NCBI RefSeq assembly: GCF_027595985.1
Contig: NC_073311.1
Span: 51,375,292-51,439,291, forward strand
Source: Sorex araneus
Lineage: Eukaryota; Chordata; Mammalia; Eulipotyphla; Soricidae
Direction: 5' to 3'
Length of the DNA: 64,000 nt
The position numbers were made by a program, and so were the translations under genes. How positions within the stretch are numbered: position 1 is the stretch's first letter; every line of letters begins with the position of its first letter. The notes beneath the pieces were generated by a model. The model did not search any database, was not told the origin of the DNA, and saw nothing but the letters and a program-made list of their open reading frames with translations. Below, one piece after another: positions 1-12,795 of the stretch.

Positions 1-410
1 CTTGCCGGGCTCTGCCATGCACATAATTTGTACAATATATTATTATATATGAACATTATAGCAGGTTTTTTTCTAGATGGCTTAAATAACCTTATTTCAG
101 TGCTAAAATTTTATACAATTGAACCCATATTATCATACCTAATAACTATGTCCTCAGAACCTCAACTTGTGAGACAAATTCTCTACTGCTGACCTACATA
201 TTAGACTCCCAATATCTTTGACTTTTTATAAGCATTCCTACATAGCAAAAGAATTTACATTATAAAAGCAAGAGTGAATTATAAACAGTATCTAATACTT
301 TTCTTGCACACTTTTGTTATGCTAATGTCAACATTAATTTGGTTAATGCCCATATCCCTTTATATGTACATATGAAATATGTGTTTCAGTATGTTAGAAA
401 TCTTTCTTAC

Positions 411-446
411 CTTTCAAAGATATTGGAGCTCCTTGATTAAATAATG
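411..446 (-). CDS. KLRK1: KLRK1 stalk exon
   Basis: This 36-bp exon lies between an AATAG acceptor and a G|GTAAGA donor. Together with the split codon from the previous exon it reads SLFNQGAPISLK, against SLFNQEVQIPLT in human NKG2D. Phase 1 at both ends fits the transmembrane exon upstream. Confidence 0.8.
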
Positions 447-1917
447 CTATTAAAATAATCATAAACATTAAAATATTTTGTGTTGTAATTTATATTTCAA
501 GTAAAAATACTTAAAATTCTAAATTGAAAAAATAGACAGATACAACCAATATTGTTAGCTTATATTTCTGAGCACTTATATATTAATTTATGCATTAATA
601 TTGTTAAATAAACAATTTTGCTAGCTACTTTTTTGTGTGATTACTTACAATTTATGACCACGGCACTGCCTATTATTACCATTACAATGAAACGGATCCC
701 CATAGCTACAGCAATGCATCTGGCAAGGAAAAATGGAGATGCTGTCGACAAAACAGAGAGAGAGAGAGAGTGAGTGAGAAGATGAAAAAGGCTCAGGTGT
801 TTTTGTTTTGCTGTGTTGTAAGATAACATTGGGTTTGTCCTTTTAGCCTTGCTGCAGGGGACTTAGTTTACCTTAAAGCAATGTTCTTTTTGTATGGACA
901 CAGGAAGACAATTAATATTATGCTTTGTGACTTGGGAGCTGATTGACTCCAATAATATTTATTTCTGGGCATCTTCTTTCTCGACTCAGTTGCCCTTAGT
1001 TCCTAGCACCCCCAAAGCATGGTCCTGTTGAGGGACTGAATGGACCCAGGGCAAGCTGTGAGCTACCCTGGCATCAAAATGGGCCAGGTCAAAGCACCAC
1101 AATACTCAACTATAAGTTGAGAACATGGTCATAGACAAATGCTGTCATGATCCAAAAGTAACAATGAGACTAGGACCCTGCTGGGGTTAGGAAGACTAAC
1201 CTGGCCTGAGGACTGTGGTCTGGAATATATAGTGAATGTCCTCAGGAAGAACCAAACTTTAAGTTTGATATATCTCTTACTGTGCTCCTATAGAATGACA
1301 TTGCTAGAAATATTAGACATAAATTTACTATAACTATTTAAGTGGATTACTAGCTGAGGAAAGAAGAAAGTGACACACCCTGGATGGTATGCTGCCCTTA
1401 AGTGGATCTCCTAGTAATCTGGAGCAATCTCCTTAGATGAGATTTTGTTAATCTCCTGGAGGAGTGGTCTTACCCCTCTTTTTTGATTTGTTAATGTTCA
1501 GCCCACCTTCCTGTCACCACCCTGTGTGATTGCTATATAAACTAAGACTGTAAGAGAAGTAGGAGAGAAGACACAGAAGCAGAGCACAAGGCGAAAGAGA
1601 ATCAGGGAGTCATTGGAGCCAGAAGCAAGGGAAAGAAAGAGCCAGAAGCTGATAGAGTCAGAAGTGAGAGTGAGAGAGAAATAAGGGACAGAGTCAGAAG
1701 TGAGAGCGAGAAGAGCTCCAGAGAGAGAAGCAGAAGGGCTCCAGAGAGAGCGATCGGAAGAGACCAGAGGAGAGATGACAGAGACAGAGTCAGAGTTAGA
1801 GAAACAGACAGAAGAAAGCACAGCGGGACACACAGAAGCAGAGCACAAAGGAGGAGCCATCCCGATCAGGTCCATACACTGAGGCTCGAGAGCACCGAAC
1901 ACGAGCGGGGGGGTGGT

Positions 1918-1951
<34 letters not shown>

Positions 1952-4900
1952 AGCCCTGAGAGTCCTGGAACACCACACACACATCACCCCTTCCGTGCCC
2001 ACGCATTTTTATATTTTTTACAGTTGCACCTGTTTCAGATCCCCAATTGCGGAGAGACCAAGTCCACACGCAGTAACTCAAAAGCAAAGGAATTTTACTC
2101 CTAGCCCGAGCTAGCGCTAGTCCAAGCTAGGGTCCAAGTCTCACCCAACACGGTGGAGTCTTGACAAGGACCCGGACTCCAAATCACAAGCAGTTTATAT
2201 AGGGTTCAGAGCTAAGAAGCAATTTATATACTGGCTTATTTTTAGCATTGGCTCTATTACAGTGATGGTCAGCTATTAGGCAATGGTTAGCAACAGTTTC
2301 TAAGGAGGCTACAGTGACCCCTCATGACCGGCTAGATCCAACGGCCCAATTCCTTATCTTGGGAAATTGCTCAACTGAGAGTTTACCAGCAACTGAAAGT
2401 CCTGCTTTGGGGAAACAGAAACTGAGGCCTAGCAGAGTCTTAATGTTGGCTGCAGCTTGCCATGGCATCAGTTTCTACCTCACAGTTTGAAAAATAAAAA
2501 TTATAGCATTTTTAGAGGTTACATCAGTGCATTTTCCTTAGTGGCTGTTCTCAGAATACCTAACATCACTACTTCGTGCGAAATGTAATAGTATTTCCTT
2601 ATTCCTCTCTCCAAACTCTGTAGTAACCCTCTAGAATAAATGATGGTTAAAGCTTTCAAGTATCATGTGAAAATATACAAACTTGGGCAGTCCATGACAA
2701 CTCTTACTCAAAAATATTAAAGAAGCTATACAAAATATTTTGTGAATGTTTTAACTTAAAATATATATGTTAGTGAGTATTCCATAATGTCTTTTCAAGT
2801 TATCAACTTTATTCATTCACTGTTTGCATTTTTATTAGTGCATAAACAAGTCTTATTGTTGACAAATATTGGTGAATTTTTCTACTGCAATTTAATTTTT
2901 TTCCTTTAGGAATACTGTGGACACTATTTTATATACAACTGTCATATTTTAGTGTATCTCTCTAGGAGAAATTCCCAAAAGTAAATTGCTGGCTCAAAGT
3001 GTTTTTGTGCATTAAGATTCTGCAATTACTAAAAATTTCTGTCAAAATAGTCTATAGTGATGATCGAAGTGTTTATAATGACTTTAAGCACCCTAGTGCT
3101 CATACTTTCCTTCACTAAATATTATTCACATTTAGAAATGCGTAAATCCAAGGACCGGAAATTAGTTCAAAGGTCCACGTACCCTGCAGATCTGAAGCCC
3201 GCCCAGCATCTATAGGTAGAGTTCTGGTGAATTGCAACTACTGATGGGTTGTGGCCCAGGAGCTCATGAGCACCATGTGGTGTGTCTGATGGTGTCCAAT
3301 ACTACTGGACCTGCATTTCAATCCAGATGAGACTCTTGCCTGTCCCAGGTGAGGTTACCATCCTGGATGATATTCCAGGACCATTTTGGAACCAGAAGCA
3401 GATTTCCTTGCCAAGTTCACCCCCGTTTCTACCTTGAACAGCTTCAGTGGTCAGGCAGCACCAATACTCCTCACAGCTCACACTGCACATACTGCTATCT
3501 CTTGGCACTAGGTGAGGACTTACAGGGTAGGAAGAGAAACACCCTACCTTAGAGAGCTCTCACAAGAGAAAAGCTATGAAAATCTGCCCTCAGAACACAG
3601 CAATCACAGTGGGGAAGTCACGAAGAAACCCACCAAGCTCTGTGACTGAAGATAGTAGCACATAAGGCTCTACCAGTACAAATTATCTCTATAACTTCTG
3701 AAATGATAACTATTAAAACATCATAATAGGATGAGGATGTTTAATGACACCAAAGAAACAATAATACAGGTAGTACATAAAGAGTAAAAAATATGAGAAT
3801 GGAAAAGAGAAAACTACAATTAGAATGGACTGAACTGAAGAGTGTGATGGATGAAATAAATATCTCAACGTATGAACTCAGCAGCAGAGCAACAGCAGTT
3901 GAAGAAAAATAAAACAGTGAGCTCTAAGACGAGATCAAGCAGACTTCTAGAAAACAACAGAATATTAAATAAGGTCTGGAAATTAATAAACGGAACACCA
4001 GATAACTATGGGATGAGCTTGTAGCATATAAGAATCACTGGAGTCCCTGAGGAACAAGAAGGAAAACTTGACAAAGAAACACACTATTTAAAGAAAATAT
4101 AGATAAGAATTTCCCAGGAATACATACACCTGATTCAAGAAATCTGAAAGGTCTGAGTAAAAATAGATGCAAACAGAAATATTCCAAGACACATTATAAT
4201 CAGAATGACTAGAATCAAAGGCAGAGACAGAATATTGAATCACAGAAGGAACTTACATACAAATGAAAGGTCATAAGATTCAAAGATCTATCAAATGAAA
4301 CTATGAGCCAGAAAATAATAGAGGGATACAGTAAAACAAATGAAAACAGTTAATGAACTGAAAAACCTCACCAAGGATACTCTGTCCAACTAGATTATTA
4401 TTCATATTTGAAGGATAAATACAAAGATTGAAGGACAAAATCTTGAAACTGATTTTGCAAGAAACATTAAAGGAGCTTCTTTAAAAGACAAGACAAACCA
4501 CAAACACACAGAACTTCCACAAATGAGAGCAATAAATTACTTCATCTTCATAATTTCATTCAGCTAGCAGACACGAAAGAAGTGATTGACAACAACACAA
4601 TAGTAGCTAGAGACTACCATTTACATTTTAATATTTGTTAGTATAGTCTTACACCTAGGGGTGTGCAGGGCTTACTCCTGAGTGCACATTCAGGGATCAC
4701 TCCTGAAGATGTTTAATGACCATATTTGGTATCAGAGATCAAATCTTGGTTAGCCATATGCAAAGCTAGTGCCCTTCCTCCTATACACTGCTCTGGTCTA
4801 GTAATAAGAAACTTTAACACTCCTCTGGTATATTAATTACATATTCATACTGGTGAATAGATAAAGTTGGCAAAAATTGGTGAGAAAACTCTGAACTTGC

Positions 4901-6346
4901 AGGAAGTACTTGAAGAGATGAGCCTAAAAGAAAAATATATAGTGTTCTTCATGCCCCAAAAGTTAAGTATACATTATTCTCCAGTGCACCTGGGTGATTT
5001 TCCAAGACAGATCACCTGCTAGATCATAAGACACATCTCCATAAAATAAATAAGATAGAAATATCAACTATCCTTTTAGAGCAAAATACTTTGAAAATGC
5101 AAATCACAAACAGAAGCGAGTAAAACTTCAAACACTTAGAAATTAAACAAAAACAAATTTAAAAATGTTTTGTCATGAATTAAAAACCTCTGAATTAAGT
5201 AAAAGAGTCTCTAAGAAACAAAGTTACACAGTAAGAACCAGAGAGACACTATAAGGTTTAAGACACTTGGCTTGAAGGTAGGCAGCCCTAGTTAAATCTC
5301 TGACACTACTCTTTTTAACCTCTTGTGCATTTCCCAGAGTGATCCTTGAGCACAGAGCTAGGTGTAAGAACTGAGCAAAGCCTTTAGTATGGCCTCTAAA
5401 ATGAAACAGAACCTACATAACATTAACCATTAAAAAAATTCTTTTCATCTTCAACTATAATGAAAATTCCAGCATCGGGGCCGGAGCGATAGTACAGTGG
5501 GTAGGGTGTTTGCCTTGCACTCGGCCAACCCGGGTTCGATCCCCAGCATCCCATATGGTCCCCCAAGCACCACCAGGAGTAATTCCTGAGTGCAAACCCA
5601 GGAGTAACCCCTGAGCATCGCTGGGTGTGACCCAAAAAAAGCAAAAAAAAAAAAATTTCAGCATCAAGGACAGAGTGATAGTCCAGAAGTCAAAGCAATT
5701 GCCTTTTATGTGGCTAACCCTGATTTGATCACCAGCATGGCATATTGTATCCCAAGCACTGCGGTGAGCGAGCCCTAGCTGAGTAGACAGGAATATTCCC
5801 TCAGAGCTGCAAGGTATGGCCCATGAAACAAAATACAGCACTAGCATTTCAATAAACATACTGTTATATTTTGCATGCATATATGACTAAGGATAAGAAC
5901 ATATTTCAGGGAAGGAAAGTTTCTGGATTGCATTGGAAGGTAACTCTCAAGATCGTTCGTGTCTCTTGTCTCTTCTCCTCCCGTTTCTATTTTATCCTCC
6001 TGAAAGAAAGCTTGTTGTTTACTGATCCTCTAGAAATTGCTACCATGATTATCCTCATTTTCATAATTACATTTTTAGAATTGGAAGCACTGCTAAACAC
6101 AGCAGCTTGTTAATTATATTGTGTTATAATATTATATTGGAGCTAATCTTTTTTTCTTTCTTCATGAAAAGTGGATGCAAAATATACAGTAAAGAAATGC
6201 TTTGATGTGCAAGATCACAGTTCCCAGTTGGATATGAAACTTACAGTTTGGGCCACATTGATCTGTCACTGGTGTAGGAGTTCTCTGCTGTCTTCGAGAA
6301 GCGTGCCTTACCAGGTTCAAGTTATCGTCCTTGGCTTCACTAATGT
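411..6346 (-). CDS. KLRK1: KLRK1 (NKG2D), partial: three internal exons visible
   Basis: Activating C-type-lectin-like receptor of NK and T cells, a type II membrane homodimer that signals through DAP10 (and DAP12 in some species). Three exons are seen: tail 6245-6346, transmembrane 649-741 and stalk 411-446. All three introns are phase 1, with AG acceptors and GTAAG donors, and they join in frame. The transmembrane exon is nearly identical to human NKG2D (core IAVAMGIRF) and keeps the intramembrane Arg that binds the adaptor. The stalk reads LFNQ, as in human. The lectin-domain exons must lie left of position 1, and I found no convincing first coding exon between 6.35 and 17 kb. Orientation and position next to the KLRC genes match the human gene order. 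The gene name is secure; the tail exon is the least certain part. Confidence 0.88.
649..741 (-). CDS. KLRK1: KLRK1 transmembrane exon
   Basis: This 93-bp exon has acceptor TTTTGTCGACAG and donor T|GTAAGT. It encodes SPFFLARCIAVAMGIRF followed by a hydrophobic run, closely matching human NKG2D. The Arg in GIRF is the adaptor-binding residue of the family. The GA-rich run just upstream (755-772) is a simple repeat in the intron. Confidence 0.92.
860..1990 (+). repeat. LTR-like element, copy 1
   Basis: Shares long stretches (e.g. 'ggacccagggcaagc', 'tgtcatgatccaaaagta', 'ccctgctggggttagga') with 46230-47300 and 47930-48800. It has a TATATAAA-like box near 1535, then a purine-rich tract and a (GA)n run. 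It lies in a KLRK1 intron. The family was not assigned, and no retroviral coding sequence is seen. Confidence 0.65.
2020..2490 (-). repeat. Solo retroviral LTR, minus orientation
   Basis: Read on the minus strand it has a TATATAAA box, then 'agtaaaattcctttgctttt', a poly(A)-signal-like run typical of gammaretrovirus-type LTRs, and ends near 'caattggggatctg'. No gag, pol or env remains. Confidence 0.55.
2491..3140. other. KLRK1 intron, no feature seen
   Basis: AT-rich sequence with scattered L1-like words (e.g. around 2930-3060) but nothing I can name. Confidence 0.4.
3145..5230 (+). repeat. Decayed L1 (ORF1/ORF2 remnants), plus orientation
   Basis: L1 ORF1-like text at 3560-4500 and ORF2-like text ('ttattctccagtgcacctgg', 'agatcacctgctagatcataa') at 4900-5150. 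Frames are broken. An old minus-strand SINE interrupts it at about 4640-4800. Confidence 0.6.
5240..5825 (+). repeat. Cluster of three SINEs (old, young, old)
   Basis: A young full-length tRNA-derived SINE (5477-5655) with A and B boxes is flanked by a target-site repeat 'aaaattccagcat(c)'. Diverged relatives lie on both sides (5240-5395, 5665-5825). Confidence 0.8.
6245..6346 (-). CDS. KLRK1: KLRK1 cytoplasmic-tail exon (divergent)
   Basis: This 102-bp exon has acceptor TTATTTCTAG and donor CT|GTAAGT, phase 1 at both ends, so it joins the transmembrane exon through TCA (Ser). It reads ISEAKDDNLNLVRHASRR then QQRTPTPVTDQCGPN. Human NKG2D has MSEFHNYNLDLKKSDF then a KQR-rich stretch ending CREN. 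The exon is two codons shorter than the human one. The SE, NL.L and QR positions and the splice phases support the call, but identity is low. The internal Met start of the human and mouse short form is Ile here, so the start codon would lie in an upstream exon that I did not find. Confidence 0.62.
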
Positions 6347-6417
6347 CTAGAAATAATTGAGACCACTGTAAGTGATGTTTTTTCTAATACATAGATCATA
6401 AATCTTATAAACAATAT

Positions 6418-6667
6418 CACTGTTACTGTCACTGTCATCCTGTTGCTCATCTATTTGCTCGAGTGGGCACCAGTAACAGCTCCATTGTGAGACTTGTTGT
6501 TACTGTTTTTGGCATACTTAATATGTCATGGGTAGCTTGCCAGGCTCTGCTGTGCAGACGGGATACTCTTGGTAGCTTGTTGGGCTCTCCGAGAGACGCA
6601 GAGGAATCGAACCCGGGTCAGCCGGGTGTAAGACAAACGCCCTACCTGCTGTGCTATAGCTCCAGCC
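6418..6667 (-). repeat. SINE, second body type
   Basis: On the minus strand it begins with the same tRNA-like head (A and B box), but has a body reading 'aacaagtctcacaatggag' and ends 'gatgacagtgacagtga'. The class recurs through the window. Confidence 0.8.
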
Positions 6668-6734
6668 AATAAACAATATGCCATATGTACATACCATTTT
6701 AAAAATCTAAAATTAAATTATTTTTTTATAACTA

Positions 6735-6975
6735 CTGAGAGTTTCCTGCCCACATGGGAGAGCCTGGCAAGCTCCCCATGGTGTATTCATATGCCAAAAA
6801 CAGTAACAATGATGGGTCGCATTCCCTTGGCCCTGAAAGAGCCTCCAATATGGCACCATTGGGAAGGACGAGTAAAGAAAGGCTGCTAAAATCTCAGGGC
6901 TAGGACAAATGGAGATGTTACTGGGCCTACTTGAGCAAATTAATAATCAATGGGATAACAGTGACAGTGATATTA
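6735..6975 (+). repeat. SINE, third body type
   Basis: Plus-strand version of the repeat also seen at 26740-27020, 41277-41480 and 55440-55780. It contains 'cctgaaagagcctccaatat' and ends in the same 'gataacagtgacagtga' tail as the second type. Confidence 0.7.
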
Positions 6976-7022
6976 CTTTATTAATATAATATTCAAACTT
7001 TATAATATAATTAAGTTTATGT

Positions 7023-7270
7023 TATTCACTGTCATCTCGTTGCTCATTGATTTGCTCAAGTGGGCACCAGTAACGTCTCTGCTCTGAGACTTGTTACTTC
7101 TTTCCTTTTTTGGCATATTGAATACGCCACAGGTAGTTTGCCAGGCTCTGCAGTGCGGGCGAGATACTCTCGGTAGCTTGCGGGGCTCTCTGAGAAAGGT
7201 GGAGGAACCGAACCTGGGTTGGCCACGTGCAAGGCAAACGCCCTGCCCGCTGTGATATCGCACCAGCCCT
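7023..7270 (-). repeat. SINE, second body type
   Basis: Full-length copy, head at the right end ('gcgatatcacagcggg' on the minus strand). Confidence 0.8.
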
Positions 7271-7320
7271 TTATGTTATTAATATGTTAAATTTAATACA
7301 TGTTAAAATATATGTAGCAA

Positions 7321-7506
7321 GGGACTGGAGAGATAGCACAGTGGATAGGCGTTTGCCTTGCACGCGGCCAACCCGGGTTCAAATCCCAGCATCCCATATG
7401 GTCCCCTGAGCACAGCCAGGGGTAATTCCTGAGTGCAAAGCCAGTAGTAACCCCTGTGAATCGGCCAGGTGTGACCCAAAAAGCAAAAAAAACAAAAACA
7501 AAAAAA
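7321..7506 (+). repeat. SINE, first body type, with perfect target-site repeat
   Basis: Flanked by the 16-bp direct repeat 'aaaatatatgtagcaa' (7305-7320 and 7507-7522), ending in an A-rich tail. Confidence 0.88.
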
Positions 7507-7682
7507 TAAAATATATGTAGCAAAATACTATGCTCTATTTAAGAATATTCATTTTAAATTATAATAAAATATAATACTAAAGTATAAGCACTAATAAACA
7601 GAGATTAGGGATCTAGACATGCATTCAACTATAGGGACACTTTTAAAGTTAGCTTCCCATATAGCAAGATAAAATAGTAGGA

Positions 7683-7932
7683 GGGTCACTGTCACTGTCA
7701 TCCCGTTGCTCATCAATTTGCTCAAGCGGGCACCAGTAACGTCTCCACTGTGAGACTTGTTGTTACTGTTTTTGGCATATCGAATACGCCATGGGTAGCT
7801 TGCCAGGCTGTGCCATGCAGGCGAAATACTCTCAGTAGCTTGCCAGGCTCTCCTAGATTTGCGGAGGAATTGAACCCGGGTCAGCCGTGTGCAAGGCGAA
7901 TGCCCTACCCGCTGCGGTATTGCTCCAGCCCC
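7683..7932 (-). repeat. SINE, second body type
   Basis: Full-length minus-strand copy; ends in 'cactgtcactgtcatcc' on the plus strand. Confidence 0.8.
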
Positions 7933-8759
7933 AAATGGGTATTAAAAAATTAAAATAAAACAGTATGTGTTTGGCATCAATTATTTCAATCACAGAGTAA
8001 ACACAGCATATAGTAGTGTATCTCATTTTCTTTATATAATATAAAGTTAAATGATATAACCCGAAACTTTAGGAGGAAGACAAGTAAAGTATCTGTAAAA
8101 AAATAAAAATTATTGCAATAGTATTGGCTAAACATACTATAAATGTAATGTGTATGTATTTTATAAGTAAAATTCTAATGACCTTTTATAACTACACTGG
8201 AATTAAAACATTATTTGCATTGTACATATGTAAACAACAAATAGTTCAACATATAAAAGAGTGGCTGTCTGTCCCTATTCTAGGCTGCCTCAGTTTGTGA
8301 AGCTTTAGGTGTTTAATTTTGGAAAGGGAGCAATAACTGTCAATATTTTAAAGATTTGGATGTAAAAGAAATGAACATAATATAAAATAAACACACAGGA
8401 AAGATAATCAAATCATCTTCACATCTCAACATATGAGTATGCTTCACTTATCGCTACCAAAGTTCTAGTATCCCTGACATTTGTATTCTAAACCAATAGT
8501 AAATCAGTGAAATTCTATATACAAGATGGTATCAGAGTAAATTGCCATATATGCTTATATCAAATTCTGAATATCTTAAAGCTAAATCTTAATCAAAATG
8601 CATAGTTATTTGGCAAATACATACATACCTGTATTGTGATGAGCCCACCTTTCTCGCACCAACCCCATGGAGTAACTATGGCTGTAAATCTACTCCAGCA
8701 GTTAATTCAAAATCTTCATGTACAAAAAGAAAGCTGCAAAAGAATTGAATTGGTTGTTC

Positions 8760-8910
8760 TAAATAATAGCCAGCAGTGCTCAGGGCTAACTCCTGGCTCT
8801 GTGTTCAGGGATGACGACTGGGAAACCACATGGGATTCTGAAAATCCAACCTGGGTCAACCACATGCAAGGCAAACACCCTTCCCACTGTACTATCTCTT
8901 TGACCCCATA
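8760..8910 (-). repeat. Old SINE, first type
   Basis: Diverged copy: 'ctcctggctctgtgttcagg' and 'cacatgcaaggcaaacaccc' recognisable. Confidence 0.6.
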
Positions 8911-10385
8911 GATTTTTATTGGAAAAATAATAATTCTGAAAACTTTTCTCCATGCTTTTATAAAAAGTGAAAAAAAGAATTAGAATTCATTTAAACTCAT
9001 ATAAATTTAAACGATATGTTTTTCATGGTTATAAAAGATAAGTATAAAAAGTTAAAAATATAATGCTACCATTATTAACAATGTCAAGGTACTTAAAAAT
9101 ATTTGCCTGATGTCTTATTTTGGTTTATAGTTGTTTGATTTTATTTGGTAATAATGCTTTCATTGAAAGGTAAATTCAGGTATGATAGATGCATTTTTAT
9201 TTAATGTTTCTTTTTTTGTTTCATTTTAGTTCAATTTCTTACTATATTATCATCTTCACTTAAAATTTTTCATTACCATAATGATTAAAATATCTCATAT
9301 TTATATACATAGCACCATCTCAGTGCTAATCAAGCTCTTAAGAAAAAATAATTTTAACAAGTATTATCTAATACTCAGAGTCAGAAAAATTAAAGTTGCA
9401 TTGCATTTGTTGTGGGGGTTGAAGACTTATACATCATTTGTTTCTAGATTGAAAGCAAAATTGTATACCAGAGACATTAATAAGCATCTTGCACCTGAGC
9501 AGAAAATATTTAAGTGCAAGTATTTGAACTGAAATTTAATTCACAAAACCAAATATAAAAATTCATACTTTTATTTTTGTTCAGAAAAAACACCTTATAT
9601 CAGCATTATATCTTGTAATTCTTTAATAAATATATTCTAGATTCTAATTACCTATTAGAAAAAATATTAAAAATAATAACTTTTCTTGCCCTTAAAAATT
9701 CCATACAAACACTTAAAAATAATAATTAGTGTTGCTCTATAGTGAAAAATACTTTAAAAATTATTTTTGAAGTTGAAACCACAAAGTTCCTCATTTCTTG
9801 AACATTTCTTTGAAATACACACACATACCACACAACTCACACACATACAGATAAACAAAGACACACACCTGAAAAGAAAGCAGGTCCTGGTTCTTGTGCA
9901 ATTCTATATTAAGTGGACAATTTAGATATGTCTTGAGCTCTTAATTAGAATTGAAACTAGATATGTCTATTTTAATTTTGATTTCCAGGATAGATATGAT
10001 CACTACTGTTCTGATCTCACTTTCCTGTTGAAACCACAACACCTCCGCTTTACATCTGCACAGAACATGTCATTAATGAAGCAAATATTAAGCATTAAAA
10101 TAATTTCATTTATTTTAAAATTTACTTTATTTTAAAATTTAATGTAGACAGAAATCACAACGCAGATGATATGATTCTAGAGTTAAAAATGATTAGATAA
10201 CAAAGCTCCAATGTTAAAATCAATAGGTAGAAAAATTAAATATTTTTAAGATGAAATTTTTTTAAGATCTCATCACAGGTTGTAAAGTTCTTGTCTTAAG
10301 AATTTTCTAAACTGTTGCTAGTTGAGCCTTTGGTGCTATTGTTTTGTTTTGTTTTGTTTAGCTGTCTTTTATCTTTGTTACTTTC
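8911..10385. other. AT-rich spacer upstream of KLRK1
   Basis: No gene or repeat recognised apart from a short (AC)n-like run near 9815-9870. One small plus-strand frame (9281-9532) shows no family resemblance. Confidence 0.4.
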
Positions 10386-11400
10386 CCATCTATTTTTTTT
10401 CTTTTTTAAAATTTTTTATTCGTGAATCACCATGAGGTACAGTGACAAACTTAGGAACTTTTGTGTTTGCATTTTCAGTCATATAGTGATCATTTACCCA
10501 TCCCTCCACCAGTGCCCATTCACCTCCACCAATGATCCCAGTATCCCTCCCACCTCCGCCACCTCATCCCCCACCTCCCCACCCTGCCTCTATGGCAGGG
10601 CATTCCCTTTTGTTCTCTCTCCTTTTGGGTGTTGTAGTTTGCAATAGAGATATTGAGTGGCCTTCATGTTTGGTCTATAATCTACTTTCAGTTCGCATCT
10701 TCCAACCCAAATGGGTCCTCCCAACATCCTCTACTTGGTGTTCCCTTCTCTATCTCAGCTGCCTTTTCCCCCAGCATGTGAGGCCAGTTTCCATGCTGTG
10801 GGGCAGACCTCCTGGTCCTTAACTCTACTACTCTTGGGTGTTAGTCTCCCATTCTGTTGTTTTATATTCCACAGATGAATGCCATCTTTCTATGTCTGTC
10901 TCTCTCTTTCTGACTCATTTCACTTAACATGATACTTTCTATGTTGATCCACTAATATGGAAATTTTATGACTTCATCTTTTCTAACCTCTAGCCTCGCA
11001 GTATTCCATTGTGTAGATGTACCAAAGTTTCTTTAACCAGTCATCTGGTTTTGGGCACTCAGGTATTTTCCAGATTTTCGCTATTATAAACAGTGCTGCA
11101 ATGAACATACAAATGCAGATGTCATGTCACCTTTTTGCCTCTCCATGATATATTCCCAGAAGTGGTATTGCTGCGTCAAATGGAAGTTCAATTTCTCATT
11201 TTTTGAGAAGCATCCATACTGTTTTCCCAAAGAGCTGAACCAGTCGGCAGTCCCACCAGCAGTGAAGGAGAGTCCCTTTCTCCCCACATCCGCCCCAACA
11301 TCAGTTGCTTTCATTCTTTTGGACTCGGGCCAGTCTCTGGTGTGAAATGATATCGCATCTAATTTGGAGTGCTTCTACTGTGGTTTCTGTATTGAGGAGT
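10386..11400 (-). repeat. L1 3' fragment, minus orientation
   Basis: Antisense L1 3' end: 'tattccattgtgtagatgta', 'ctattataaacagtgctgca', 'tatattcccagaagtggtat' are typical L1 3' text reversed. It begins with a T-run (reversed poly(A)). Confidence 0.75.
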
Positions 11401-12795
11401 TAGGAGGTGTTGGCACTCCAGAGACTTTAGGACCTATGGTCTGGGCACCTGGATACCTGAAATTATTTGCAGTTCAGCATCTTTGCAAAGAATATTAGTG
11501 AAGTGGAGTGGAGCCATTGGTGTGGCTGCAGTGGTCGGGTGTGGATAGGCTACTTGAGCTGTGAGGTAGGGCCAGTACTTGGCCTGTCCACCTCCCAAAG
11601 ATGCCCCAGAGTTTTCAGCACAAGGGGAACAGGGATGTCCATAAATTCTAGCTGCGTGGCTTGCATCTTGTGGGAGACTTAATCAGGAGTTAGTAGAGCA
11701 TTTGGTGCGGTCAGTCGACAGTACTGTGACTGTCTAAAATCATTTTAAAGTGAAAAATAGAAAACTTGGGTATTGAATTTCCCAGAGCTCAAAATCATTT
11801 TATTGAAGAAACACTGATTCAAGTCTTTATATATTTTTGACATATATAATGACATGCTCAGTACCAAGAATATAGTTATATATTTTGTTTAATTTGTTGA
11901 CTTTTTAAAAAATGTTTATATACTTACCCTGAAGTAAAATCACACAGTATTTGTCTTTATCCATCTGAATAGTTTCATCGACATAATTCCTTCAGGTCCT
12001 TCCACATTGCCCAAATAGCATTATTTTGTTCTATTTAAATTCTCCAGCACTATCCATTGAATTAATCAGAATGAAAACAGTAGGAGGAAATGGCTGAAGA
12101 AACCAATATTCACATTAATTCTAATTGAACATGTGCTCATGAAAACCAAGTTTCAAATATCAAATTCACACTGTTCAAACAATGATAAAATTCATTAAGG
12201 AATAATTTTTAGCTAGTAGAAAAATCAATCAGTGCAATCTGTCCCAAATATTTTTGCAAGAAAGCAATAATAAACTTTCATTTATTATTATTATTATTAT
12301 TATTATACCTTACATAAAATATTCTAAATAGTAGAGAGAAGAAGAAATAATTGTGAAAATTAGAATCACCTTGATGTCCAACTTGGATGGTATGTTATGA
12401 AATGGAAAGAGAATGTCAATTGTTTGTGAAAACTGTTTCAATATTTAAAACAGTAGCAAAACAAGATCAAAAGTGTATACAGCTAGTGTAGATGCCAAAC
12501 CGAATTTATTTTTATATTGTATTAATAATTTCTCATGGGAAAATGTTAAATTTGTTGCAAAACAACAAACTTAAAAATGTTTGCATTATGATTAAAAACT
12601 TAAAAAATTACATTTAGATGAACTTTTACTGTAATTTAAAACCTTTAAAGATGAATATAATCTTCATTAAGCATTAAGATTATTATTAAATCAAATTAAA
12701 GATCAATCTTGAAGTTAATAAATGTTCATATAAATCTTAATAACAAGCTAAACTTCAGCTAAATTCAACCTTAGTTAAAATGTTAGCAGTCAGAA
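11401..12795. other. Spacer with an old antisense L1 scrap
   Basis: Around 11900-12065 is old antisense L1 3' text ('gtatttgtctttatccatct'). A (TTA)n microsatellite lies at 12277-12306. Otherwise AT-rich, nothing else seen. Confidence 0.45.

Noticed and set aside
5423-5880. Minus-strand frames with phrases such as [20 protein letters not shown] here and at many other places
   Set aside because: They are translations of the first-type SINE in different frames, recurring wherever that SINE occurs.
11926-11972. Minus-strand ATG with 12 codons and a CAGG|GTAAGT donor in the phase needed for the KLRK1 first coding exon
   Set aside because: The peptide does not resemble any NKG2D N-terminus and the surrounding text is antisense L1 3' sequence.
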